DNA of 64,000 nt, from the NCBI GenBank assembly GCA_951217055.1, contig OX578277.1:71651455-71715454 (forward strand). Direction: 5' to 3'. Positions 36,601 through 48,545 of the stretch are shown here, one piece after another. The DNA comes from Gerris lacustris (lineage: Eukaryota; Arthropoda; Insecta; Hemiptera; Gerridae). How positions within the stretch are numbered: the first letter of the stretch is position 1; each line of letters begins with the position of its first letter. Position numbers and translations under genes: made by a program. The notes below the pieces were generated by a model that saw nothing but the letters and a program-made list of their open reading frames with translations, was not told the origin of the DNA and ran no database searches.

Positions 36601-39600
36601 ATCAAAGGAATTATGATATTGTAAAAGAAAATATATAATTACATTTTTGGCCCAATTCCTCCAAAGGTATCGATATCCTTTCTAATTCTATTATTTTCTT
36701 AAAGTGTTCTTCTTGGAAAGCAAAACATTTTATAACTCCGTTATACAACACCATATTGTTATACTACTCAACTCGCAATTAAGTGTTATGTTTCAGTGAA
36801 ATTTTATCGAGAAGCCCATTGAGCATTCACGGCTTTGGCCGATAATGTTAGAATGGTACTTAGGTAACATTAAAACCAGCTCATCTTATTGTAAATTGTA
36901 AGCAATATGAAGATTGTTTTCTACTTCAGATATTGATGTTAATTCAAGACGCATTCTCGATTAAGCCAGAGGTATAATATTAGTTTAATCGGCTAATATT
37001 AGATCACTGATAACAATAATGTTATACATTTTGCACAAAACAACTAATAACAGAAAACTTTAGTTACAATTATAACTATTTTCAAGCATACAAAAATTAA
37101 AAATAATACAGAAACGTTACGCACACACAGATATATATATAACAGGAAAATATAATAATATTAAAAAGAAATTAAAGGTTCTTTATTTTTATAAGAACGA
37201 TAAGAATAATAATTTGGTCTTTGATAATGTTGCAAATTTTATTTGTGTTATATATTTTTTAACACTATATAATGCATTAAATATTCCGATAGATTAAAAC
37301 TAGGTTAATTGATAAGGGTGATAAATGAGGGTAAAATACTAAACACGAGATAATTACTTGCGTAGAACAACAAAAAATAAAGAACTGCGACAAAGCCAAT
37401 TAAAAGTAGCTTCTTTAAAATGTAAAAAGACAAAAAAAGACAAAAAAAAAAAAAAAACAACAAGGCAATACGTTAAAAAATTACAAGGAAAGGATGTTTT
37501 TAAGGAAGAAGTACAAGGGTAAAGACGGGCATGACAAGGCACGGTAAATATAGTTAGCCAGTAGATGACAGAGACACGAGGATGGCAGGTGCCTCGTAAT
37601 AATTAGCCGTGTACTTAGTGCTTACACCTGCTGTATCAAATAATATCTACATATATTATCATCGTATGATAACCTATAGGCCTTCAGGTTCTAAGGGAGA
37701 ACAAAAGGAAACACTAGAGCAAGGGTTCTTATTCATACATAATACACAGAGGACAAATTAGGCCAGCAATATTACAATAGGCAAGACAAGAGGTCCTTCT
37801 GCCCTACAGTAACTTAATACCACTTAGCAACAGTACATCTTGTACGGAATAATTCAGAAAAGCTCTTAGAAGAACCCTTGCAATAATTCTACAATTTTAA
37901 ATACTCTTCCTAAACAGTAGTGGTCCTTAATGGCAACACATCTGCAGGGTTGGAATCTAAAAATCTATACTACTCTAGGAATGTATAACTTCATTAAAAC
38001 CAGAAAACCTTTGAGTCGGCCTAACTTTTTATCCTCTTCTATTTACTTATACTATAAGAAATAAAATACTTCAAAAGGTCTTAACCTTCAGAGTTCAATT
38101 AAACGGGTGCTTTTTTTTTACACTCCTACCCACCGTAACAGAATGAAAGGGGTGGATAACAAAGTAAAAGAGGCTCCCCCTTATAATATGTCAATTTTAG
38201 TTTGTTACCCACCGAAATTGATACATCCACGAAACGTTGAAAAGTAGAACAGGTAACAAAGTTAATAACTATTAAGACAAAGGGATCTTTAGTCTAATTT
38301 ACTTTGGGACAAAGGAATATCTCACTTCTTTTTATATATAATTTCAAAATAAAAAGGTGGGTAACAAAGTAAGTGCCTATTAAACATAAACAATACAAGT
38401 CTATAGCTATTTACATTCTGATACATACGTTTCAATTGAAGACAAAATACATTCTTTGGATTTAAATTTAACTGCGTGCAGATACATAACAAGAAAAATC
38501 AGTAAGTATAGTAAATGCAGTTAAGCTGTAGTTTTTTTGTTTGTTTTTTTTGGCATTGGTAAGCTTTACCAAACAGCCAAAGTCAAGCCAGTCAGCCAGT
38601 CAAGCTGTAGTTGAATGTAGTTTTATCATTGCAAAGCTATTTATGCTTTCTTTCTTCCAATTGATTCTTCTACAAATAAGAGGGTGGCATCAATTATATT
38701 TAAACCATCGCTAAATCCAATTTCTTTCAAGTTTACAAAGAATATTATCAGATGATATAATTAAGGATTTTCTTTCAAACAAAGCTAATCAAATTTCAGA
38801 AGGTAAAAATTAATGTAGGGCTTTTCCATTTCTTGAAGCAGGGGTAAATAAAAACCAGAATAAAAAAAGTATAGAAATGTTTTTTAACAGTTTTATCAAT
38901 TGGAACCGAGATTGTCAAATTAACCCCACAATTTTCAAGGAAACTTTAAAATATCTTTAGATATTTCATCCTCCAATTATCAGGTAGATTTAAATCTGAA
39001 ATCGCCTCATCAGAAATAAATCCTCAAAACTGTAAAATATTTGTTAAAGCCACTTCATTTTTTCTTTTTCATATATACATAGTATACACATAAATATAAA
39101 GAGAAAGTATTGTTATAGCGCGATGCTATAAAAGTGTGTGTGCTGTCGGCTGTCGTACAGACAGGTGAAGTCTAAATTAGAGAACCTATTACGCTTAAAT
39201 TTCGTATATTGATGAACAGAAAAACCATACTCCGAGGCGAAATCAAGAAATACATTTTACCTCTAAATTTTGGAGCACTGCCCCACAAAACTATGAAAAA
39301 AAAGGTTCCGACGATTTTGATATAACAATTTATAAATTCAGTGCATTGTTAGTTAAATCAATTAACGAACAATAGTAATAATTTTTACTTAATAGCAATC
39401 TAAGAGAAAGAGAGAGGACTAAAATAAAAGCAAGTTAAAAGGTAACATGCTCCAGTATTGCAGAATAGACTGGCTTTTTATTTTTGTCTTTCAATCTGTT
39501 AAATTTAAAAAAAAAAATGAAAATATAACATTTGGTCTTTATATTCTCACTGATTTCGAATATTATCAGAGCGTCTCTGTAAGACCAGCAACTAATTTCC

Positions 39601-40640
39601 TAAAATTACCTTTAAGTAATATTTTTAGTATTATTAACTAAAGTGTTCCTTGTTATTTTATTTAAGGAAAAAATCAAAAACAAAAATATGACTACTGTAT
39701 AGAGATAAAGTGAGTTATTCTATAGACTTCTGTTTACTTTAACCTTCTTTTGACCAGACCAAAAACATAAAATTAATATCACTGAACATTAGCAAAGGAG
39801 TATTAAGACACAAGTTTTTTAAACAATTTTATGAAAAAAAAAATCCCAAAAGATATTGTATATTAAATCTTTATTTGAGTCAAGAGACTGTTTAATTAAA
39901 GGTAAAGTACATAAAAACAATGAGAAATTAAATAAACAAATGTAATTTTAGAAATAAACGTGAATTTTTTTAAAGTTATATAATAAATGCATTTAAAAAG
40001 TGAATTTAGTTGTCTTCTGTGAAATAAAAAGCAAAAAAAAAAAAAAAAAAAAAAAAAAATACGTAAGGAATATTAAGGTGGGAAAAAACAGTCCGTCTAA
40101 CCCGAAAAAAAGTGTTTAAGAAGTAGAAAGAATGAGAGGAAGTAGAATAAAGACGCAGAATGAGAGAAGGAAGAGAAATAAGAATATCTCCAGAGACTGG
40201 AAGCTTCCCATTAAAATAATGAGAAGGCAAGGAACAACAACGAATCCCCCTATCAAGGAAGGAACCATACAGTGGGAAATTCACATGAGTCAACTCTTAA
40301 TTACACAAAAACAATTAAAACACGGGCAACAGCCGAAATTAAACACCGCGTTTACACACTAAACACCATTTCATCTAAAAATATACACGAATTTTGTTTG
40401 TCGAGGTACAATAACGTTAAGATTTTAATAATTATATGAAAGTTATTATTCAAATTAAGTTAGAATCAGATTATCAAGATGGATTTTAAAAGGGTGTTTG
40501 GAGAATTATATCAGGAACATTCCTTTTCTTTTTCATTATCACGGATTCTTATGGGTAAATTATATTTTAATTATTAGTTACTAAGTTATAAGTTAAGAAC
40601 TAATTATTTGAGTTCGAGTGACCAAGTGATAATGGATGAG
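33700..40640 (-). other. Probable 5' intron of the minus-strand gene; no exon found
   Basis: AT-rich, without recognisable exons. It contains a motif like GGTGGGTAACAAAGTAA several times in both orientations (38150-38370), family A copy 3 and a possible lone terminal repeat at 35235 (GGGCCCCTTTACACCAG). Confidence 0.45.
39070..39330 (+). repeat. Family A repeat, copy 3 (degenerate)
   Basis: Keeps AAAGAGAAAGTATTGTTATA, a shortened GTCT region and the GAGGCGAAATCAAGAAAT segment. It is more diverged than the others. Confidence 0.55.
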
Positions 40641-40645
40641 TGTTC

Positions 40646-40763
40646 TGACATTTCACCTCCAATGCTGGAGGTATCTTCAGGGTTATGCATGTTGATCTAA
40701 TGATAGACTTCTATCATAATTGTACAAGCCTGAAGATAGCTCTAACATGGAGGCGAAACGTCT
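40646..40763. repeat. Inverted pair of hammerhead-like motifs
   Basis: On the minus strand (40682 to 40646) CTGAAGAT is followed by ACCTCC, a loop, GGAGGT and GAAATGTC. On the plus strand (40729-40763) CCTGAAGATAGC is followed by a weaker stem and GGCGAAACGTC. CUGANGA, stem II and GAAA are the core of hammerhead ribozymes, which are known in Penelope-like elements. Confidence 0.5.
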
Positions 40764-42321
40764 GAAAACTAATGCACTATGTTTAGGTCACCACTGGATC
40801 ATCTAGAACTCCATATAATGACATAATCCACAGAAACCTGCGCACTATGTACGCACTAAGTTAAGAACACGTTGTTTATGCAGCAAGTTCACAAAATTAG
40901 TTCTAAATGCAAACCAGACAACGGAATGAGATCGATTCTTCTCGGGCAGCAAATTCGTAAAATTTACAGCTTGTTGTTCGTAAAAGTTAAAGGGATGTTT
41001 GTTTAAAAATATTATTTGTTTGCCAATGATCAGATAAAAAAGAGCTCACTTCCTTGGGTAAATGACAATGATCTCCACATCTAAAAAACCTTTCCTTAGT
41101 TTTCGATAAAATTTTACTACGTCGTCAAAATTGATGAACTAAATGCACCAAGGAACTAAGTTTTAGGTGCAGTATTTACTTACTATTGAAACCTCACTTA
41201 TCTTTGAACAAGTTTTACGTATCTATGAAGTATTTCTTTTAAAATCTTAAATTGTAACATTTAATAAATATTCCTCATTCAGAAAAGCAATTAACTTTAT
41301 TCGAAACATTACCGTAATTTGCTGCATTATTCGTGAATGAAAAGATACGGGTATAATTATTGCTATTTATTAAGCTTACATTATTAAAAAGGTTTAATAA
41401 AAAATAAATTGTTTTTCTTTTGAATATACATAGAAAGAGATGTTGAACGTGGAATAGAAAGTTAGCTTCATATTAATAGATAAATAGTAGGTCAGCTCCG
41501 TGAAACATATTTTTTTAGTTAATTATCGAATCATCTTGATTTCATCAGATAGGCACTCGTGGTGGATTGTATTATTTGAAGTGTACGGTTAAAGTTCCTG
41601 TTTGGAAGCTCTCTCCAAATCCCAAATTATTATTTCTTATACTTTCTCCTTTGGTTGTTGGAAATTTCTCTTGGAATCGTGTAGGGATTTATAAGACTTT
41701 CACCACCTCCTCACAATGACACAACGAGTCAGTTCCTACTTTTATACATTCACATTATACATTCATCAGCTTATAGTCCTATTCATATATTCAATATGTA
41801 TCCCAGTTAGGAGGTCGTTACTTTTTAGCTTTCTTACATGGTCTATAAGAGAAAGAGAGAACAATTTAAACTTCATTATTAAGTTAAAATAAAAAAAGCT
41901 TTCATGGTTATTGTTTTGGCACACTTCGTAACTTTCAATACCGTTTATAGTAACAAGTAAAGTTTGTAAAAAATATCAATAGACGTTGAAACAGTACATT
42001 TTTGCTTACTAAAGATACAAGTATATATTTAATAATAAGGAAAACAATTGATTAGCTAATAGATAGAAATAACCTTTTGCTTGACAAAAAAAAAAAAAAA
42101 ACCATTAAGTCAAAGAGCAATACTCATTTACGGGATACAATCTTTAGGTTGTTTGTTTGATAAAAATCAAAGATATTTCTTAGATTTTAACAATGAAAAA
42201 TTATTTCAAGAGTGCTGCGCGAGTATGTTTATCACATTATAACAATAACAATCAAAACTGTTTACTGATACTATTTTTATAGTAGTTTAGACTGCCGACT
42301 ATAAGGTTGTAAAACACGTCT

Positions 42322-42363
42322 CAAAGTGTATAGGCTGGTCTCCGAACCAGCCTATACACTTTG
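42322..42363. repeat. Perfect 18-bp hairpin
   Basis: CAAAGTGTATAGGCTGGT is followed by a 6-base loop and its exact reverse complement. It immediately abuts the left arm of the inverted repeat at 42364-42890. Confidence 0.9.
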
Positions 42364-42890
42364 GTGTAATGAATTATTAACAACAAGCTTGTAATCACTG
42401 AGATTGTTAATCTTGGCTTTATCTTCTCTAATCCTGTTCCAATACTGAATTAATTAAATATTTAACTCTAATATTTATTCAGAATAATAATAATAGAATT
42501 AAAATAAAGGGTGTCTCTTTAGACCCTTGGGGAACCCGTAATTATTATTTTGTAAATATCTTACTGAATATTTACTTCACTGAGATGAAGTTTTTTAATT
42601 TATATTTTAGATTATAATAATTCTATTAAGAATAAGATAGCTTTCTACAATTAATTATCTAAGTAAATAATTTATTAGTACAATAATAATTACACACAAA
42701 GTCCAACAGCCCTGTCTATAGTTTTTAATTTTATAAACAAGTTTCTCAAACCTAAAACTTAAATCTGAATAAATATTAGAGTTAAATATTTAATTGATTC
42801 AGTAACGGAACGGGATTAGAGAAGAAAAAGCCAAGATTAACAATCTCAGTCATTACAAGCTTGTTGTTTATAATACCAAACACCAACTGG
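42364..42890. mobile_element. Foldback element with long inverted arms
   Basis: Left arm about 42364-42487 and right arm about 42768-42890 are inverted copies with only a few mismatches over roughly 120 bp (shared: AACAACAAGCTTGTAAT, TTAATCTTGGCTTT, TTAAATATTTAACTCTAATA). The centre of about 280 bp is AT-rich without a gene. This is a MITE-like foldback; the family is not recognised. Confidence 0.75.
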
Positions 42891-43156
42891 ATTTTCAGTA
42901 AGGTCAAAAATAGCTTTGGAGCAGAGATTGTCTAACATTGTTTTTGCTTCTACATACAGGAGATTTAAACGTTTAAGAGTTCGAGGCCATCAGATTTATT
43001 TGAATTATAGCATTACACATTTCAAGCCTTTGTTGTATGTGAATGGTATTAATCATAAATAAGACCTGCTTCGACTACGAAATAAATTTAACAATAAAAC
43101 ATTTGCGAACAATCTAATTCTATAGTATTTAGACAATTTGTATAAGTAAAACTCTA

Positions 43157-43360
43157 ATTTTCTTCTTGTCTCTATGGGTCTGAAGGGATGATAATTAAAA
43201 ACATTAATATTGTTTAAATTAATTTATAGTTTTTTTTAGGCCTAAAGATGCCCAGATATGGGGGAAATATTGCTAAAATTAAATTGAAAATAAAAAATAT
43301 TAATATATTTAATTATCATCCCTTCAAACGTGTAGAGATAAGAAATTGAAAATTGAAGGG
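43157..43360. mobile_element. Small foldback element with hammerhead-like centre
   Basis: Inverted arms of about 55 bp (43157-43212 and 43300-43360; shared GAAGGGATGATAATTAA) enclose CCTAAAGATGCCCAGATATG then GGGGGAAATAT at 43241-43272. That centre resembles the motif in the Penelope pLTR. Confidence 0.5.
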
Positions 43361-44282
43361 ATGAAACGAAGAATAAACTCTAAAACTCAATTAATTTAAT
43401 ACAGTCGTAAATTATTCTTTTTCACTAAACCCAGCAAGTACATATGCATTAGGTATATGAATCACTAAATTTAATTGATTAATTTGAAGGTCAAGCAATT
43501 CAAATAAATTGATGAAGGATTTGTTTTATTGTAAATATTTTAAAAGTGTATGGAATTTTACGATGTAATTCTTTAAGCTTAAAAACTTGGCACCTGATTC
43601 CTCACCTTTTAAAAATCAAGGACTGATCAAAATAAATTAACAATAATAAAAGAAGGCTACCGTTTAATATTTTATTAAAAGCATTGTATGTGTAAAAGTA
43701 ATGTATGTATCTCTCTAAAACGTTTCTCGTCGACATTTGAAGGCATTTGACTGTTTTGTTTTTTTGATCTCTTAAATATTTATTGGATTCACCTGAGACT
43801 TGGATTGAATTTCTCTCTTTTAACTTTAAATTTATGGCATTGATTTCAAGACACGGTTTTTCTTTTTCCAACAAAACTCTGTTAGCACTAATATATTTAA
43901 TAATTCTATTAAAAGTCCTTCAAAATTACTGAGCAAAAAAACAACAACATTTTTCTTCTTTTGAAAGCGGATTGTGTATTTTTTCGAGGCCAACGTCTTT
44001 TTTATGTCAAATATATTTTTTTTTGTCTACTTTAAAGAAATGTTTTGAATCTTGTTGCTTTTTAAAGCCAAAGTATTGAGCATACAGAGATTTATTATAC
44101 TAAAAAAGCTATAAAACAACTATTAGGTTTTACCACTGTAATTATGTGTTTTTAACATTATTTTTTCTTTAAAATTTTAAGTTTTAAAATTGCTTTAAAC
44201 CTTTATTGAGAAGTCATCTGTTTTTTTTTTCCTTTTAAAAAAAATCTATACCTTCCATAACACAATAATTTGCTGAATATAA

Positions 44283-44765
44283 ATTTTGCTTCCGAGCTTA
44301 CCGAAGGTAACGGAAGCTATGTGATCGTTCTGAAGAACGAAAAATTTTTATATCTCCGACTTCAAAAATTCCAGACACAATCCGACGACAGAAATCCGTT
44401 TCAGACATTAGGGAAGATCTTTGGTTCTGTATCTGTCTGTCTGTCGCTCAATTTTTGAGAACCAACATATCTTATAAACTACACGTCCGATTTTAATGAA
44501 ATTTGTATGGTGTCATAATTAGACCATTGTTAATCCCATAGAAGTTTCAACCTTCTGCGTCCATTTATTTCTTTTCAACATGCTCACAAACATACATTTA
44601 TTTACACCTATATCTTCAAAAGTACTCATCTGATGTTTATGTAATTTAGATGCTTTGTAGAAAGTATAGACCGTAGATAGCACCAGATTAATAATTTCAA
44701 CCGTCTGCGCTCTTTAACTGGTGCTCAATTGATATTTCAATTCATGTAAAAAGTCTACCAATTAA
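44283..44765 (+). repeat. Family B repeat, plus copy
   Basis: Begins with two nested hairpins: GCTTCCG/CGGAAGC around TTACC-GAA-GGTAA, then CGTTCTGAAGAACG. Next come a GTCTGTCTGTC tract and CGTCCGATTTTAATGAAATT. It has the same architecture as family A. Confidence 0.7.
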
Positions 44766-44819
44766 TTGGTGAGGCACATAGCTTCCTCGCTATCGTGATA
44801 GAATTATCACGTACTTTAT

Positions 44820-45430
44820 TGATTTTATGCTTTTACAAGCCACTATTGTCTAATTTGTTTTCCCCGTTTTTTTTTAATCTGTCAAAATTGTTTAGATTTT
44901 TTACATGAATTAAAACTATCTGCAAAAAGTTAAAGAACGCAGAAAGTTAAAATTAATCTGGGGCTATCTGCGGGTTACTTTCGATAAACTATAAAAAGTT
45001 TCATACAAATCAGATAAGTACTTTAGAAGCTATAGGTGTAAATAAATGTACGTTTGTGCGCATGTAAAAGAGAAACAAATTAATGCAGACGGTTGAAACT
45101 TATATGGAAGCTAATTATGACCTACCATATAAATTTCATTCAAATGGGACGAGTAGTTTTGAAGATAAGTTGGTTCGCAAAAATTGAACGACAGACTGAC
45201 AGACAGACAAGGAACCAAAAATGTTCCCTGATGACTGAAACGGATTTGTCTTCGGAATTTTGGAATCAGACATAAAATATTTTCGTTCATCAGAACGATC
45301 ACATAGTTTCCGTTACCTTCGGTAAGCTCGGAAGCAAAATAAAAACAATTTTGACATATTAAAAAAACGGGGAAAACAATTAAATAATTTAGACTCTAAT
45401 GGCTTATAAAAGCATAAAATTGTGAATCAT
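44820..45430 (-). repeat. Family B repeat, minus copy with inverted ends
   Basis: Inverted partner of 44283-44765; together they form a large imperfect palindrome. This copy also has its own inverted ends of about 80 bp (44825-44900 versus 45345-45425; shared TTTTCCCCGTTTTTTT and TGTCAAAATTGTTT). Confidence 0.65.
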
Positions 45431-45769
45431 AAAGTGCGTGATGGGATGCGAGGAAGCTAAGTGCCACACCAATATTGTCAGTCAACTTTTTAAACAAGGC
45501 ATCTTTTCGTCGTATCACATAAAATAGAGTTAACAAAATTAAGTATAATATTTTCAATTATCCGTTGAGAAATTCAATAATGTTTAGTTTATCATTGCCA
45601 GAAAAAAGAAACAACTTAGCAGACATATAAAAAATTAGTTATGTCATTAGATACTGTCATATAAAGAAGATCTACACCTCTTGTGTTTGATCTTGTCCGA
45701 CTAGAGTGATTCCGCAATAGAATGGTCGAGAAAGCTATATTATCCTGATGTCGGTAAATCAAATGTGTG

Positions 45770-46022
45770 TTAATAGTCGCGAAAATCTTGTGGACAAAAT
45801 TGCAGCTCTCATGAGAAACTCAAGGCAGTCTGCCCAGACCTTATACGATTCCATAGCCAGGGGCAACTAGGCCTTGCAAGTCCAGCGAGCACGAGTAGTC
45901 TAAAAACGCATTAAGAATCGACAATATGAATATGATAGTGTTAAGGTTAAGGCCTTGAAACAAGTAAGAGCACATACCTTTAACCTCGATATCATGCGCA
46001 GACCGCATAGACCACTTTAAAC
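45770..46022 (+). pseudogene. Coding-like relic of unknown family
   Basis: One frame reads NSRENLVDKIAALMRNSRQS followed by AQTLYDSIARGN, a stop, ALQVQRARVV, a stop, then KRIKNRQYEYDSVKVKALKQ and VRAHTFNLDIMRRPHRPL, then a stop. Codon use and the amino-acid mix are far more protein-like than the AT-rich surroundings. I do not recognise it; it could be a dead transposon piece or a processed pseudogene. Confidence 0.35.
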
Positions 46023-46185
46023 TTGTTTCTTAAATGTGATTTATTAATTGTTTATTTGTTTGTTTATTTATTGTGATTTATTTTTGTTTATACATTTATT
46101 TATTAATATTATTTTTTTTTTACTTACTTTGACTAATGCAAGCAATTTTTGAGATTATTTGTTTTATTTTGTCCACCCTTTAGCT

Positions 46186-46372
46186 CAGTGGTTCTTAACC
46201 TTTAAGTAACCGCGGCCCCTTAAACATCTCCCCTCCCCCCCCCCCCCATTTTAAGTAACATAACAATTATTAGGTAATACTCATTTTAACAAAATTAAAT
46301 TAAATTTACAAAATTATTATAATACAAAAGAAACTATTTCTTTCACGCCCTCCCGGTTATAAAGAACCACTA
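46186..46372. mobile_element. hAT-type MITE
   Basis: 187 bp starting CAGTGGTTCTTAACC and ending AAGAACCACTA. It is flanked by 8-bp repeats CTTTAGCT and CTCTAGCT, one mismatch, as for hAT elements. The interior holds a C-run. Confidence 0.65.
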
Positions 46373-46970
46373 CTCTAGCTGAGGGTGGACAAAGGATTAA
46401 ACTAAGCTTGACAAAAATGCTTAAATATGAAATGTTACACTAGATAAAATCTTAACAGCTAAGTTGATCAGTACATTTTCAAAAAATAACAATTTTAAGA
46501 TTTGCAGACGTTGGACTAATTCATTTTGTTATCATCTATGAACAGAATTCGTAATCAAAACCGATCTATACAAAGTAGCAACTATTGCGTTTCTTTTTAC
46601 AATGATCAATTATGCTCTTGTATTTTATTCGCTATGAGTAAGTGCCACTAAATTTCGTTAGAAAAAACTAGTATTGCTTGAAATCTTACTTTCAAAGATA
46701 AATAAACATTTCAAAAATAGTTCTATGACATAAAGAGGAAGGCCTAAATAATTATTTAGGCAAACTCACCCATTCATTTTGCAGTTCCTTCTGTATAAGA
46801 TATATAACACAGTTGATGTGATTTGAAACATAATGCATTACACAGAAATAAAGAGAGATTAGCATTATCGAATATTTAATAATTTATTGAGGTAACATTT
46901 TTAAAGGCATCAATACATTTTTTTTAAAAAATCTATACTAATATATATTTATGTGTGTAAAGTGTGTGTG

Positions 46971-47541
<571 letters not shown>

Positions 47542-47989
47542 GATTAATATAAATACCATTTTGCCTTAAAAAATAATATACTCCTCACAAAAACCTTCAT
47601 ATTTTAATATACATTTTATTTTTGTTTAGAATCTTAAATAATTCATATTAATATTTCTTCCTTGAGTTATTTATTTGAGTTTTAATAATTTTGGCAGCAA
47701 TGTATTCTTTGAGACAGGTATAAATTAATAATGATTACACGCCATGAGCATTATATAAGAACAATTACGAGGAAAAAAAAAAATATATATAACTTCGACA
47801 AAGGATGTCTGTGAAGGTCAAATCGGATTATTTTTTAAGTTCTTTAATTGAACTAATGCTTCCTTTGAAGGATTAAATCATTCAATAAATTATCTAAATA
47901 CTTATCTAATTATGGAATGAACAGTATATAACGTGCTAAATGGAGAAATATACAAATTATTATTATTGTTGAATAATTATTAATTATAT

Positions 47990-48545
47990 TTTTTACTTTC
48001 GAGATTACTGAAGGTGAAGGCATTCAGAAGAACGTTTTTTTTTAGGTTTTCCTAGACAGAAATGCATTTCACTTTTTTTTTTAAGGAACATTCTTGGTGT
48101 CGTGTCTGTCTGTCCGTCAACATATTTAACGAACGACCTATTGTAATGAAATTTGGATGGTACTTCAAAATTTGTTCTCAAATAGGCCCAAATAAATTGC
48201 AAGCTTCTGCGATCACTGCATCTTTTCTCACATGCGCCAAAACTTTTTTTGCTTCCAAGCTATGCGATCGTTCCGGAGAACGAAATTTATTTAGATCTCT
48301 GATTACAAAAATTTCAAGACAAATCCGTTTCAGACATCAGGGAACATTTATGGTTTCGTGTCTGGGTCTGTCTGTCTGTCGCTCAATTTTTGCGAACCAA
48401 CACATCTTAAAAACTATAGTCAAGCAATTTTAATGAAATTTGTATTGTAAGTCATAATTAGCCCATTGTTGGTCCCTTATAAAGTTTCAACCTTCTGCGC
48501 CAATTTGTTTCTTCAACAGGAAGCTATGTGCCACACTAATTGGCA
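47990..48545 (+). repeat. Two family B copies in tandem
   Basis: The first (about 47990-48230) and second (48236-48545) each have a GTCTGTCTGTC tract and an AATGAAATTTG core. The second keeps GCTATGCGATCGTTCCGGAG. Confidence 0.6.
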
